Source: Allorhodopirellula solitaria (GTDB lineage: Bacteria; Planctomycetota; Planctomycetia; Pirellulales; Pirellulaceae). From it: a stretch of 64,000 nt of DNA. Shown here piece after piece: positions 1 through 9,030 of the stretch; positions within the stretch are counted from its first letter, which is position 1; every line of letters begins with the position of its first letter. The stretch covers positions 131,182 to 195,181 of the forward strand of contig NZ_SJPK01000003.1 of the NCBI RefSeq assembly GCF_007859855.1, read 5' to 3'. The notes under the pieces were generated by a model. The model saw only the letters and a program-made list of their open reading frames with translations. It had not been told where the DNA came from and searched no databases. The translations under genes were made by a program, and so were the position numbers.

Positions 1-792
1 AACATGACGCTCGCTGGCATAATGTTGATACTGCGCTGACTGCTGTTGACCGGGGGCTGCCTCACTGCCCGCGACGACCAGTGTAATATTTTGGACACTG
101 GCGATCGCATCAATCGATGTCTGCAGGTTCTTGTTGTCGCGGAGGTGACCGTAGCACAGCACAACCGTATCACCAGGCGGAACCTGCAACTCCTGACGTA
201 ACTCCATCGATGTTTTCGTCGGATTCGGCATTGGATAATCACCATGCGGAACAACCGTGGTAGGGATACCGGGGGCACCATGATCCCTAAGATCGATGTC
301 ATGATGGACGAACGCATCGCAGAGAAATGAATAACCCGCACTCACAGAGCGTTGATGCCACCACGCCGGCCCCACTACGTAGTCTCTCGCTGGATCCAGT
401 ACCATCGCGCCAAACCAAACCCCCGATTCCCTGTAGCGTCGCAGCGGAGGCGTCCAGAGCGGAGCCAAATATTCCATATAGGATGCGAATAGCACATTCT
501 CGAATCCGCCTCGACGAATCGCTGCATCGCAGAGACTCGCATTCTTCCAGATTGCTTTCGCTGTCAGCCACCGACTTTTCATTCGCGAACTACTGCCGTG
601 CGGCGGGGGACTCACCAATGTTCGTTGCTGGCGATAGGACGTGTCCGTCTCCGCATGACGCCAATCCGGGGGGCAAAGAACCGTCACATCGATTCCAGCT
701 TCGCACAATGCCGTCGCCTGATGGTGGGCATTCATCGCCACACCGCCCAAACTGATCGGGCAGAAATGAAGTAAGCGTATTGCCTCATTCAT
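1..792 (-). CDS. Glycosyltransferase (GT4-like), cut by left edge
   Basis: This frame is open for 264 codons from an ATG at 790-792 to base 1 and has no stop, so the gene continues outside the window. The N-terminus (FCPISLGGVAMNAHHQA, about residues 10-27) has the glycine loop of GT-B transferases, and a second Rossmann segment starts near residue 214 (CYGHLRDNKNL) followed by a VVAGSE strand, as in group 1/GT4 enzymes. The likely role is transfer of a nucleotide-activated sugar onto the growing surface glycan in the cytosol. Its ATGA start overlaps the stop of the upstream methyltransferase, which indicates translational coupling. The donor sugar cannot be read from the sequence. Confidence 0.85.
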   Translation of the reverse strand, partial: MNEAIRLLHFCPISLGGVAMNAHHQATALCEAGIDVTVLCPPDWRHAETDTSYRQQRTLVSPPPHGSSSRMKSRWLTAKAIWKNASLCDAAIRRGGFENVLFASYMEYLAPLWTPPLRRYRESGVWFGAMVLDPARDYVVGPAWWHQRSVSAGYSFLCDAFVHHDIDLRDHGAPGIPTTVVPHGDYPMPNPTKTSMELRQELQVPPGDTVVLCYGHLRDNKNLQTSIDAIASVQNITLVVAGSEAAPGQQQSAQYQHYASERHV

Positions 793-1553
793 ACCTTGGT
801 AAACACTCCAACTTGCCCTGGCATCAACGCTGGCATAATGCCGTACAGGCCACCGACGAGCGCGCGCCGGATCGCCCCGGATGTGCTCTCCACATGACGG
901 CGATACCAATGCTCGCGCACCTGAAATCCGGAGACGCCGAACAAATCGACCAATTCAGACTTCGTCCATTCGCGCCAATGCAATCCGACACTTGTCGATC
1001 TGCCCGGCAACAACTGCATCTCCAAAGCCCCAATCGGACTTAAGTATCCCTTCCCGCGAAGCATGTACATACGGTTCTTTAAGCAGGCTAAGTTCGGCGT
1101 AGCACAATAGACCTGCCCTCCTGGTCGTAGCAAGCGTGCGAACTCTCGAAGCAACGGGATCGCATTGAAATTCAGATGTTCGATCACTTCGTTGAAAACG
1201 ATGAGATCAAACTGCGACGCGTCTATCGGAAAATCTGTCTCGGCAAGATCCAACGCAACGCGGTCCACTCCGAACTTAGAGAGAAACTGAGTCAGCTCCG
1301 GATCCTCGATCACGAACGGAATATCATGTGCCGTGACATCATGGCCGAGCGTGGAAAGTGTAGCGGAAACGACTCCCGTGAAAGCGCCGATCTCCAAGAT
1401 TCGTAAATGACTACCGATTCGCGCGATATCCTCGATCGTTCGCCTGTAGCGATATCGCATATGAGTGTTGTAATCACCGATATCGCCGAACGCTGGGCGA
1501 AGCGAGTTAGACTCCTCGATCGCTGTATCTAGCGCCTCCGAGACCTCAGCCAT
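789..1553 (-). CDS. Class I SAM-dependent methyltransferase
   Basis: This 254-residue protein has the SAM-binding motif LEIGAFTGVVSATL at about residues 53-66, an acidic strand end (AHD), the post-II motif FNEVIEHL near 120 and LRPGGQVYCATPN near 145, the layout of the Methyltransf_11/23 group. It probably methylates a sugar or lipid-linked glycan intermediate. It overlaps the preceding glycosyltransferase by 8 bases and the following one by 4 bases, placing it inside a tightly packed polysaccharide operon. The acceptor is unknown. The ATG at 1551-1553 is the natural start. Confidence 0.85.
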   Translation of the reverse strand: MAEVSEALDTAIEESNSLRPAFGDIGDYNTHMRYRYRRTIEDIARIGSHLRILEIGAFTGVVSATLSTLGHDVTAHDIPFVIEDPELTQFLSKFGVDRVALDLAETDFPIDASQFDLIVFNEVIEHLNFNAIPLLREFARLLRPGGQVYCATPNLACLKNRMYMLRGKGYLSPIGALEMQLLPGRSTSVGLHWREWTKSELVDLFGVSGFQVREHWYRRHVESTSGAIRRALVGGLYGIMPALMPGQVGVFTKV

Positions 1554-2799
1554 CGCTTTTCTCTCCTCGATCGGCTAGTAGAACGCTCGCAAACTTCTCA
1601 GCAGAAAAATACTGTTTCACCTCCTCAGCCCGGCCCTTGCTGTTTGCTGTTAGCTTCTCAATGTGCACCGTTGCGTCGAGCAGCGCATCTCGCAATTCTT
1701 CGCTGCTTCCCCCACTCGCGATACCCACGCGGAACGATTCCGCCAATGCCGCCACCCACGTATCGCTCGTATATACCATTGGCTTTCCTAACATCATGGC
1801 TTCGACCGCCACGCCGGAAATGCGAGCGAAATATGCTTCGCGGAGGTACGGCAGAACGATGAGATCCGCTGAGTTGAGCTCCGCGAGATACTCGGCACTG
1901 CTCAACGCCTCGCGAAACACATGGAATCGAATCTGATCCGATCCGTACCCTGCCACGTCATCCGGCCCGATAGTGCTGCCGTCAGGAAGTTTAAAAGCCG
2001 TCCGCCATTGCAGTAGGATATCGAGCGGTGAGCTTAACTCCTGCGTCGCTAACATTTGGACTGCCTCGAGTAGTCTGACGACCCCTTTTTCGTAGCGAGC
2101 GGGTCCCGGCAGGAAGACCCGCAGCGCTTGCGTGCCATCGGCTCCAGCCACATGCGGCATCGTCTCGTCGTTAGATCCGCCGACAAGTGATGGGTGCGGC
2201 AAGACCTCGAAGCGAATGCCAGTCAATTCTTCATATTCGTCGGCGAGTCGCTCACTGTCGGTTACTAGCCGCACGCTGCCATCCTCGAGCATCGGTGAGA
2301 ATCGACAGATCGCCCACTTCCAGAACTTGGCCGTGCTGCGAAAGGTGCGACTGCCCTCCGAATCGTACAGGGCAATGTTGTTTCGGACCAGCAGTACCAA
2401 CTGGCCGAAACGCTTGCCGGTATATCGCTTGGCGAGCGCGTGGTAGCCCGCTAAGTGATGCAGCACCACGGTAGGAGCGAAAACTGTATCGTAGTAGTCC
2501 GCCTGTTTCAGGTAGGCGGACAAGTCTCGATACAAGCGATAGTTGTGCTGCCCGATGCCAAAATATCGCCGCAATGCCTGAGGTTGGTTGTAAATTTGGT
2601 CCCAGACAGTGAACTGGAAATGAGGCATCGCCTCGAGTTCGCTAGCAACATCCAGCTCCATCGTTTGATGGCCCAACATGTCGACGTGAACATCACCAGT
2701 CGATTGCAAAGCCGCCTTGGTGGCCCGATTGTACTCAAACCAGTGACCTTCTCGATCACGAAGTGCTTCCTCGACAATCAATAAACGATGCGGCCTCAC
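1546..2799 (-). CDS. Glycosyltransferase (GT4-like)
   Basis: The frame stays open up to a TTG at 2832, but a GTG at 2797-2799 directly before RPHRLLIVEEALRDREGHW gives a compact N-terminus and is the preferred start (417 residues). The C-terminal half carries GPARYEKGVVRLLEAV, the phosphate-loop strand of GT-B enzymes, and LIVLPYLREAYFARISGVAVEAM, the donor-binding helix with an acidic residue near its start. This is the Glycos_transf_1 pattern. It ends 8 bases inside the following methyltransferase. It likely adds one sugar of the repeat unit. The preceding C-methyltransferase gene ends 80 bases upstream of the chosen start. Confidence 0.85.
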   Translation of the reverse strand: MRPHRLLIVEEALRDREGHWFEYNRATKAALQSTGDVHVDMLGHQTMELDVASELEAMPHFQFTVWDQIYNQPQALRRYFGIGQHNYRLYRDLSAYLKQADYYDTVFAPTVVLHHLAGYHALAKRYTGKRFGQLVLLVRNNIALYDSEGSRTFRSTAKFWKWAICRFSPMLEDGSVRLVTDSERLADEYEELTGIRFEVLPHPSLVGGSNDETMPHVAGADGTQALRVFLPGPARYEKGVVRLLEAVQMLATQELSSPLDILLQWRTAFKLPDGSTIGPDDVAGYGSDQIRFHVFREALSSAEYLAELNSADLIVLPYLREAYFARISGVAVEAMMLGKPMVYTSDTWVAALAESFRVGIASGGSSEELRDALLDATVHIEKLTANSKGRAEEVKQYFSAEKFASVLLADRGEKSDG

Positions 2800-2879
2800 G
2801 CAGCTACCCCTATTCGATGCAGCAACTCCCAACTGCCAATCGGATCAATTCTCAGAAAAGGTCTCATTGCTTTGTGCAT

Positions 2880-4130
2880 TTAAGATTTCCCAGCGACGCC
2901 TTCATACCCAACCACTCGCACGGTCGGGTTGGGGACGATGAACTGTCCTCCATCGGCTAGAAACGCCTTGTACTTTTCAATAAAAAACGGCAGGAAGTTC
3001 CAAGTCAGCACCAAGTAGTAATCGGGTGTCTCGGTCTGCTCATCTTCAGACTCCACCGGGATATGCATGCCCGGCGTGAGCTTTCCAATCTTGAACTTGT
3101 TCACCTCCACCGCTTTCTCGACCAGGTCCGGCCCAATGGAGCAGTAGTTCAGGAGCGTATTTCCCTTCAGTGGTGCTCCCAACGCCCAAACTCGCTTCCC
3201 ATCCGCCTTGAGCTGCTTCAAAAGCTTGACCAAGTCATCTCGATTGGCACGGACCCGGGTCGCGAACTCGTCGTAGGTAGAGGTGTCGTACAGACCGGCA
3301 GCTTTCTCACGAGAAATCCACTCGTCGACGCCTGGCGATGTCGGATGAGGGTTGGCGTTGCGGCCGACCGAAATCACGAAGGAACCACCATGCACATCAA
3401 CGTGCTCGACGTCGATCACCCGCATGTCATGCTCAGCAAAAAGGCGTTTGAGGGGCCCCACCGAATGGATCATCGTGTGCTCGTGATAGAAATGATCAAA
3501 CTGGCACTTCTCAATCACATCCTGAAGGTTGACACACTGCGCGATGAAGATGGTCTCATCATCCATTACCGCAGCCAATCCGCGGACAAAATTGTGAATA
3601 TCCTGAACGTGATAGAAAACCGCCGTGGCGGTGATCACCCGCGGCTTGAGGTTGAGCTGGCGTAGGGCGTTGCCGGTCGCCTCATTCCAAAACGTTTCGC
3701 AAACGGTCGTTCCCGCTTCACGGCACAACTTGCCCGTCAACCGTCCCGGATCCACGCCCAATACGCGCATGGAGTTGTCTTCAAACTTACGAAGAAGTGT
3801 TCCATCGTTGCAGCCGATATCGATCACCAGCGAATTCTCGGGAACCTGGAATCGACGTACAGTGTGCTTAGCGAGCCAATCAAAGTGATCGACCACCGGC
3901 ATATTGATCCCCGTGACATAGGGATGGTTGGAGAACATGAATTCCGGTGTGGGGAACTCCTCCAGCTGCACCTGCCCACACGAGCGACAAACCATCATCG
4001 CGAATGGGAAAACCAATTCGTCGGCCTTCGTGTCTGCCGTCGGAAAATGGTTTCCGTTGGGCTGATCGCCCAAATCGATAAAGCGATGCAGATCAAACGA
4101 TCCGCAATTCATGCAATGCAGGTTCTTCAT
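2880..4130 (-). CDS. Sugar C-methyltransferase (zinc-binding, NovU/TylC3-like)
   Basis: The N-terminus holds two CxxC pairs (C6/C9 and C48/C51), typical of the zinc-binding domain of nucleotide-sugar C-methyltransferases. A SAM site follows (VIDIGCNDGTLL, about 103-114), then FYHVQDIHNF, and the C-terminal domain has ALGAPLKGNTLLNYC, a hallmark of the Methyltransf_14 domain. The three-domain order and 416 residues match the family, which makes branched-chain deoxysugars by methylating C-3 of a 4-keto sugar. A ketoreductase and a 3,5-epimerase lie directly upstream in the same operon, so a C-methylated deoxyhexose is a reasonable product. The exact carbon and nucleotide are inference. Confidence 0.9.
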   Translation of the reverse strand: MKNLHCMNCGSFDLHRFIDLGDQPNGNHFPTADTKADELVFPFAMMVCRSCGQVQLEEFPTPEFMFSNHPYVTGINMPVVDHFDWLAKHTVRRFQVPENSLVIDIGCNDGTLLRKFEDNSMRVLGVDPGRLTGKLCREAGTTVCETFWNEATGNALRQLNLKPRVITATAVFYHVQDIHNFVRGLAAVMDDETIFIAQCVNLQDVIEKCQFDHFYHEHTMIHSVGPLKRLFAEHDMRVIDVEHVDVHGGSFVISVGRNANPHPTSPGVDEWISREKAAGLYDTSTYDEFATRVRANRDDLVKLLKQLKADGKRVWALGAPLKGNTLLNYCSIGPDLVEKAVEVNKFKIGKLTPGMHIPVESEDEQTETPDYYLVLTWNFLPFFIEKYKAFLADGGQFIVPNPTVRVVGYEGVAGKS

Positions 4131-4148
4131 AATTTCAATTTGCGTCCA

Positions 4149-5090
4149 TCAGTGGTGATGTGGCCTATCAGGCATTACGCCTTGGGCAGGGTGCTGTATC
4201 GATTGGCATGTTTCGAGAATCCGCGCTTCGTTACTTCGCGATGGTGTCCAGCCAACAACTCGGTTCAGTCGCGTGGTGTCGGCGACGATACGGTGAGGCT
4301 GATCGATCGGGTCGGGCAAGGTACCGAAATCGACCCGCTCATTGCCAACACATCTCGAAATCATACGGACGAGCTCTCCAATCGAAAGCTCACATCCTGA
4401 TGCAACGTTCACGGTGCCCTCGAATCCCGAATCAAACACCTCTGCAAAGGCGTCACCAACATCTTTGACGCACAGAAAATCCCGAATCAGGCTGCCACTA
4501 TCAAATGGGAGCGGCTCGCCGCTGCTGAGAGCTTGAATCAATCGAGGCACTAATCTCGCCGCATTCTCACCGGGTCCATACGGGCAGAAAATCCTTCCCC
4601 ATGCGAGCGAGAGATCATTCGTCGGAGTCCATTGCTGTAGGATATGATGCAGAGAGTTCTTGGCTGTGCCATAAAGCGTGCCGGGGACAACAGCAGATGT
4701 GTCCTCATGCAGCGTCTCGTCGCCACTCCAGTCATACTCGGCGCTGGTCCCCGCGATCACCACTCGTCGCCCACCGCAACGCACAAAGGCTTCGAGCAGA
4801 TGCAGGCTGCCAGCAACCCATTTCAGATTCTCCGACGACGTCCAATATGCGCCCGGAGTAGTGTCCCAGGCACAATGAATCAGACCCGCCGCTTGCTCTG
4901 ATGCGACTAGCGACTCAACATCTGCTTGATCTAGAAGGTTACAGGACCGCCACTGGATCGGACCAGAAGCATCGGCGTCAACGGGAACATTTCTCCGTCC
5001 CACTGCAATGACGCTGTGTCCCCTTCGAATGAGTCCTTTGACTACCCACTGACCGACGAAACCAGATGCCCCGGTGACTAAAACTCGCAT
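4149..5090 (-). CDS. NAD-dependent epimerase/dehydratase, probable 4-ketoreductase
   Basis: The NAD loop GASGFVGQ appears at residues 7-14 when translation starts at the ATG 5088-5090; the longer open frame to 5150 adds a tail that does not fit the family and overlaps the upstream gene far more. The catalytic YxxxK is YGTAK, with TSAEYDW upstream, so this is an extended SDR of 313 residues. Between the 3,5-epimerase (overlap 13 bases) and the C-methyltransferase, it most likely reduces a 4-keto-6-deoxyhexose at the end of the branched-sugar pathway. A true epimerase role cannot be excluded. Confidence 0.85.
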   Translation of the reverse strand: MRVLVTGASGFVGQWVVKGLIRRGHSVIAVGRRNVPVDADASGPIQWRSCNLLDQADVESLVASEQAAGLIHCAWDTTPGAYWTSSENLKWVAGSLHLLEAFVRCGGRRVVIAGTSAEYDWSGDETLHEDTSAVVPGTLYGTAKNSLHHILQQWTPTNDLSLAWGRIFCPYGPGENAARLVPRLIQALSSGEPLPFDSGSLIRDFLCVKDVGDAFAEVFDSGFEGTVNVASGCELSIGELVRMISRCVGNERVDFGTLPDPIDQPHRIVADTTRLNRVVGWTPSRSNEARILETCQSIQHPAQGVMPDRPHHH

Positions 5091-5617
5091 GAGTTCCAAT
5101 CCGGTGCCGCTGCGTCCTTCGCAGACAAAATGGGATCGCTGCATGGCCACTCGATGCCGATCGATGTGTCATTCCAGCTTAAAGCTCGTCCTGATTCAGG
5201 GCGATAGGCACCCTGAATTAGATAAGCGATTGTCGTACCTGATTCCAGCGTCATGAACCCATGGGCGCACCCAGCGGGGACCAAGACAGACAGGCCGCTG
5301 GCGGCGACGAGCTCTCGACCACACCATCGCCCGAACGTTCCCGATTGAGGACGCAGGTCCACGATCACATCCCAAGCCCGACCTTGAACACACGACACCA
5401 GTTTGGATTGTGCATAGGGCGATTTCTGAAAATGCATGCCCCGCAACGTGTGCGGACTTTCGTTGTACGAGAAACATCCGCTGTTGGGCTGGAACTCAAC
5501 CCCCAACCTCGAAAGCGACTCGTAATCAAAAGCTTCTTCGAAAGCCCCCCGGTCGTCGCAGAAGACGTCCGTCGTGATCAGCTTGGCACCTTCAACGGGA
5601 AGTGATTCTATCTCCAT
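5078..5617 (-). CDS. rfbC: dTDP-4-dehydrorhamnose 3,5-epimerase family
   Basis: This 179-residue protein has the length and motifs of the RmlC/RfbC cupin fold: DDRGAFEEAF at the N-terminus, TLRGMHFQ with the catalytic-base histidine, VIVDLRP with the partner aspartate, VPAGCAHGF, and a YLI-type strand. It epimerises C-3 and/or C-5 of a 4-keto-6-deoxy nucleotide sugar. Its ATG shares one base with the FkbM gene's stop. RmlA, RmlB and RmlD are not in the window, so the substrate may be made elsewhere or the enzyme may act on another keto sugar made for the adjacent reductase and C-methyltransferase. Confidence 0.92.
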   Translation of the reverse strand: MEIESLPVEGAKLITTDVFCDDRGAFEEAFDYESLSRLGVEFQPNSGCFSYNESPHTLRGMHFQKSPYAQSKLVSCVQGRAWDVIVDLRPQSGTFGRWCGRELVAASGLSVLVPAGCAHGFMTLESGTTIAYLIQGAYRPESGRALSWNDTSIGIEWPCSDPILSAKDAAAPDWNSCEF

Positions 5618-6384
5618 CAGTTCGAACTCGCTCCCATCAAGACACTGGGAATCGCAATAATATGATGGTAGCTCCCGTTGTGGTTCGCCATATCAGAAAG
5701 CTGTTGGATCTCGAATCCGTGATCCTGCAGGAACTTGTAAACCGATTCAGTCGATTCACCGAATTGCGGCAATGCATAGTCGTGAACCTCGATCAGCAAC
5801 GTGGGTCGGACACGATCGAGAAACCCGAGGCCGCTTCGCAGTACAGAGAGCTCGGCACCCTCGACATCAATTTTGACGAAACAATTTTGAGATTCAGTTA
5901 GCGCCGAGGTTGCAGAATCAAGCGATTGATTACCGACTCTAACAGCTACTCGCTCACCCGCAGAAGTGGCGATGGATGCACTGGGTTCTAAGGCGTCCGA
6001 ATCAACGTGCATCTCTATCGTCGCTTCATCGAGATCACTGACCGCAGAATCAACCACACTCACTCGATCGGAAAAACCGTTCAGCGAAATATTCCGCCGC
6101 AGCAGACGCAAATTCTCGGTTACCGGCTCGAAGGCAAGAACAGAACCACTCGCCCCCACGCGATCGGCCATGACGAGCGTGTGCAATCCGAAATTGGCAC
6201 CGACATCAACGGCGACGCCTCCCTCTTTGACGTTTGCTTCGATGCACTGACGCACCTCCGCTTCCTGATCAAAGTTCCACCGCCGCAGGCTCTCGTCGAA
6301 ACGAAAGCAGCGATCACCGACGGCTCTCGGAACACCTCGTCCCAAGTACCGAACGCGAAAAACAAAATCTCGCAATAGCTTCAT
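5617..6384 (-). CDS. FkbM family methyltransferase
   Basis: The 255-residue protein shows the FkbM pattern: VAVDVGANFGLHTLVMADRV at about 57-76, LAFEPVTENLRLLRRNI, and FVKIDVEGAELSVLRSG, followed by PTLLIEVH. FkbM enzymes are SAM-dependent O-methyltransferases, common in surface-glycan loci where they methylate sugar hydroxyls. It is followed by the RfbC-type epimerase with a TGATG junction. A 53-base gap separates it from the upstream GT2 gene. Confidence 0.92.
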   Translation of the reverse strand: MKLLRDFVFRVRYLGRGVPRAVGDRCFRFDESLRRWNFDQEAEVRQCIEANVKEGGVAVDVGANFGLHTLVMADRVGASGSVLAFEPVTENLRLLRRNISLNGFSDRVSVVDSAVSDLDEATIEMHVDSDALEPSASIATSAGERVAVRVGNQSLDSATSALTESQNCFVKIDVEGAELSVLRSGLGFLDRVRPTLLIEVHDYALPQFGESTESVYKFLQDHGFEIQQLSDMANHNGSYHHIIAIPSVLMGASSN

Positions 6385-6437
6385 ATCAATTCAACCGAGT
6401 CGCCAGCATCCAAACAAAACTCGCAAAGACGAGGAAT

Positions 6438-7445
6438 TTAAGATAGTTCACAGCACATCTGTCGAATCAACGTGCGTTGATGCTCGGTCATTGGCCCCGG
6501 ACAAAATGCTGGAATATAGCTATCACCGTATCGAGATCGCCGCCCCCGTTTGACTGCTCGAACAAAAGGCTTCGCAAGCGTATGCAGCACGAACATCGGC
6601 CTGGAAACCGTAGCGGCCAATCGATCCGTTTCCTCATGCCCTTGAACTCCCGCCGCACGCACGGCTTCAATCTTGCGAAAAGTAAAGGCAAGATCGGTTC
6701 TGGTATCGAGTCGTTCGGAGTCGTCGCAGAACTGTTGAACCGAATCGAGATAACGCACCCAGTCTATTCGTTGGGCAGTACTGTTTTGAGCTGAAATCTG
6801 TCCTTCCGGATGGACCCGATAGACCAGCAAAGTCTCGGGCGTGTGTGCGAAAACGGCGCCCGTTTTCGCAATTCGAAATAGTAGCTCGGAGTCATCCGCA
6901 CTCTTTATATTGGTTCGATACGGGCCGGCCTTCTCGAGCAGAGATTTCCGAATCAGGCAAGCTTGGAATACACTCACCCACCCTCGCATCACCCATTGCT
7001 TCATCCCTGCTGTATCAGGGACGGCACGCTGCTGGATAACAACTTTCTGGCAGTGAAGGGACGGTCCGTCGAAGCGAGTCTTCACCCACGGCCCATATGC
7101 AAAATCTGCACCCTCTGAATTCAGCACTCGCAACTGCGCCTCGTGCATGTTCGGCGACACAAGATCATCGCTGTCCATAAAATGAATGACATCACCGGTC
7201 GATTCCTGGAGTCCACGATTTCGAGCCGCCCCGGGCCCTTGGTTCTCCTGCTGAATCAACCGAACATCGGAACTAAATGCTGCCACGACATCGGCCGTAT
7301 TGTCTGTCGACCCATCGTCCACAACGATAATTTCATGGGGCCGGAGTGTTTGTGCCAAAACCGATTGAAGCGTTTCGCCAATGAGGTCGCTGCGGTTATA
7401 CGCTGGGATAACAACGGATACTTTCTCGAGATGCGCTCGACTCAC
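6438..7445 (-). CDS. Glycosyltransferase family 2
   Basis: The N-terminal half is a GT-A fold: SVVIPAYNRSDLIGETLQSV, EIIVVDDGSTDNT, and HFMDSDDLVSPN, containing the DxD-like metal-binding site (DSDD), within 335 residues. Family 2 enzymes transfer a sugar from a nucleotide donor to an undecaprenyl-linked glycan. The start is a GTG at 7443-7445 that overlaps the upstream GT4 stop (GTGA), supporting coupling. The C-terminal 100 residues are basic (RAVKRGRRSRYG) and may contact the membrane. Donor and linkage are unknown. Confidence 0.92.
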   Translation of the reverse strand: MSRAHLEKVSVVIPAYNRSDLIGETLQSVLAQTLRPHEIIVVDDGSTDNTADVVAAFSSDVRLIQQENQGPGAARNRGLQESTGDVIHFMDSDDLVSPNMHEAQLRVLNSEGADFAYGPWVKTRFDGPSLHCQKVVIQQRAVPDTAGMKQWVMRGWVSVFQACLIRKSLLEKAGPYRTNIKSADDSELLFRIAKTGAVFAHTPETLLVYRVHPEGQISAQNSTAQRIDWVRYLDSVQQFCDDSERLDTRTDLAFTFRKIEAVRAAGVQGHEETDRLAATVSRPMFVLHTLAKPFVRAVKRGRRSRYGDSYIPAFCPGPMTEHQRTLIRQMCCELS

Positions 7446-8677
7446 CCGCCCGACCCTCCATGCTCGCTAGCGCGACGCAGGTCCATTATCTCAGCAAACA
7501 TGGCTACATACACATCACTCACTCGCTCCCACGTGAAGTTGTCGAGAAACCTCTGGTGAATGCTGCGGGCACTCATTGCCACTTTCTCTGGATTGTTGCA
7601 GGCATCGCGCAGTGCATTGGCCAGTGCAGATTTCTCTTCCATATCGACGAAACAGTACTCATTGTCGCCCAGTATCCACTTCGCATTCTGATGTGGATGA
7701 ACGAAAACATGTCGCTCGCCACCCATCGCCTCTGCGATCGATCGCGGGAAGCCTTCCGATAGCGAACAGAGTGTCATCAGGTCACTCGCCCAGATCAACT
7801 CGGGAACCAATTCCTGAGGCACCGTGAGGAAGCGGACATTGCAGCGCAGATCAGCACTCAGTTGCTGTAGCTCCTCGCTGTCTCCCGTGGGCTGGCCGGC
7901 AACAATCAGTGTAAACTTCGCTTGATCCAAGGTCGCGAACTCTCGCAGCAACCAATCAACGCGTTTATGCGATTTGTTGTGCGCCGACAGTGATAGGACC
8001 ACCTTGGATCGCGGATCCACGTTGTAGCGGTTGAGCACCTCGCTGCGTGAGAACCCCACGGGCTGGCTGAGGCGTTGCGCCGAGAATCCGTTGGCAATTA
8101 ACCACGACCGCTGCTGCAGCGGTGTGCCTTCCGATGCCGCATAGTGCTCGTACGACTTTTGATGGACTGCCTCGAATCGTTCACAAAACTGATTCTCAAA
8201 AGGCGCCCCGTTCGAAAACACAACTGTTGGTTTGCGGGGTAACCAAGCCCGCATTTTCTGCAAATAGCCGGCCAAACAATGGTCTGGTGTAAACACGATA
8301 TCAGCCGGCCGCCGGAACAAGCTGCTGGCGAAGTGAACCGCGAACGACAGGTTTTCGTTGCGGTACCGAGCGTACTCTGAGGTACGGGAAAATGGCCAAG
8401 CTCGATACAAGGCTGCCCGACGGCCGATCGTTGTTACTGAGCGTTTTCCTGGAAAACTTCCCTTGCCTTGATACAACTGCACGTCGCCTCGGCTGGCAAT
8501 GGCAGCAAACAATTCGGAGACGGATGCCTCATAGCCTCGATTGACGTGCCCGATCCCCGAGCATGCTAAAACGACTCTTCCCTTCAATCGCTGCTCATGG
8601 GACGGCGCGGATTGGGCACTGCTTTCCACTGGTCTCTCAACAAGCGCGTTCACGAGATTCCGAAGATCCTCTTGCAT
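7442..8677 (-). CDS. Glycosyltransferase family 4
   Basis: This 411-residue GT-B protein has an N-terminal glycine-containing loop (CSGIGHVNRGYEASV), a central VVLSLSAHNKSHKRVDWLLREF that begins the donor-binding domain, and SLSEGFPRSIAEAMGG, the conserved EGFP..EAM motif near the C-terminus. The HNKSHKR segment is the usual phosphate-contacting basic patch. It follows the orphan methyltransferase fragment (overlap 28 bases) and precedes the GT2 gene (4-base overlap). It probably adds one sugar of the repeat unit. Confidence 0.92.
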   Translation of the reverse strand: MQEDLRNLVNALVERPVESSAQSAPSHEQRLKGRVVLACSGIGHVNRGYEASVSELFAAIASRGDVQLYQGKGSFPGKRSVTTIGRRAALYRAWPFSRTSEYARYRNENLSFAVHFASSLFRRPADIVFTPDHCLAGYLQKMRAWLPRKPTVVFSNGAPFENQFCERFEAVHQKSYEHYAASEGTPLQQRSWLIANGFSAQRLSQPVGFSRSEVLNRYNVDPRSKVVLSLSAHNKSHKRVDWLLREFATLDQAKFTLIVAGQPTGDSEELQQLSADLRCNVRFLTVPQELVPELIWASDLMTLCSLSEGFPRSIAEAMGGERHVFVHPHQNAKWILGDNEYCFVDMEEKSALANALRDACNNPEKVAMSARSIHQRFLDNFTWERVSDVYVAMFAEIMDLRRASEHGGSGG

Positions 8678-9030
8678 TTACTGGCCGTCGTCATCTGCAA
8701 ATCCCGCAGGGACTGCCGCACTGATTTGGAATTGCGGATCTCATACATCTCCGGATGAGCTACTGACAGAAAAGGAACGGTACATATCGGCTCAGCAATT
8801 TCGGCCATCCGGATTTTAGAAACATAAAGAATCATGTTCTGACGATAGGGAATGGAGATCCGCCGATCACGCCAAATGCGAGGCCGCACCGGATCGGTAG
8901 GCACATAGCCATGGCTACCAAATTTCTCCGCCCAATATGCTTGCCACTGCTCGTTAAGATGGTTGACACCACCTTGAAAGGGAATCGCTGTGGAGAACAG
9001 CACAAGATCGGACAATAGTGCATCAGTCAT
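8650..9030 (-). CDS. Orphan C-terminal half of a methyltransferase
   Basis: The 126-residue product reads VLFSTAIPFQGG then NEQWQAYWAEKF, VRPRIWRDRRIS and YRQNMILYV. In my recollection of the family these are the last third of class I sugar methyltransferases that act on glycans; the SAM-binding half that should precede them is absent. The ATG at 9028-9030 lies in an ATGACTGA overlap with the upstream methyltransferase-like gene, so it would be translated by coupling. The end overlaps the next gene by 28 bases. It is either a decayed remnant kept in frame or a separate subunit; I cannot decide from sequence. Confidence 0.6.
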   Translation of the reverse strand: MTDALLSDLVLFSTAIPFQGGVNHLNEQWQAYWAEKFGSHGYVPTDPVRPRIWRDRRISIPYRQNMILYVSKIRMAEIAEPICTVPFLSVAHPEMYEIRNSKSVRQSLRDLQMTTASKCKRIFGIS

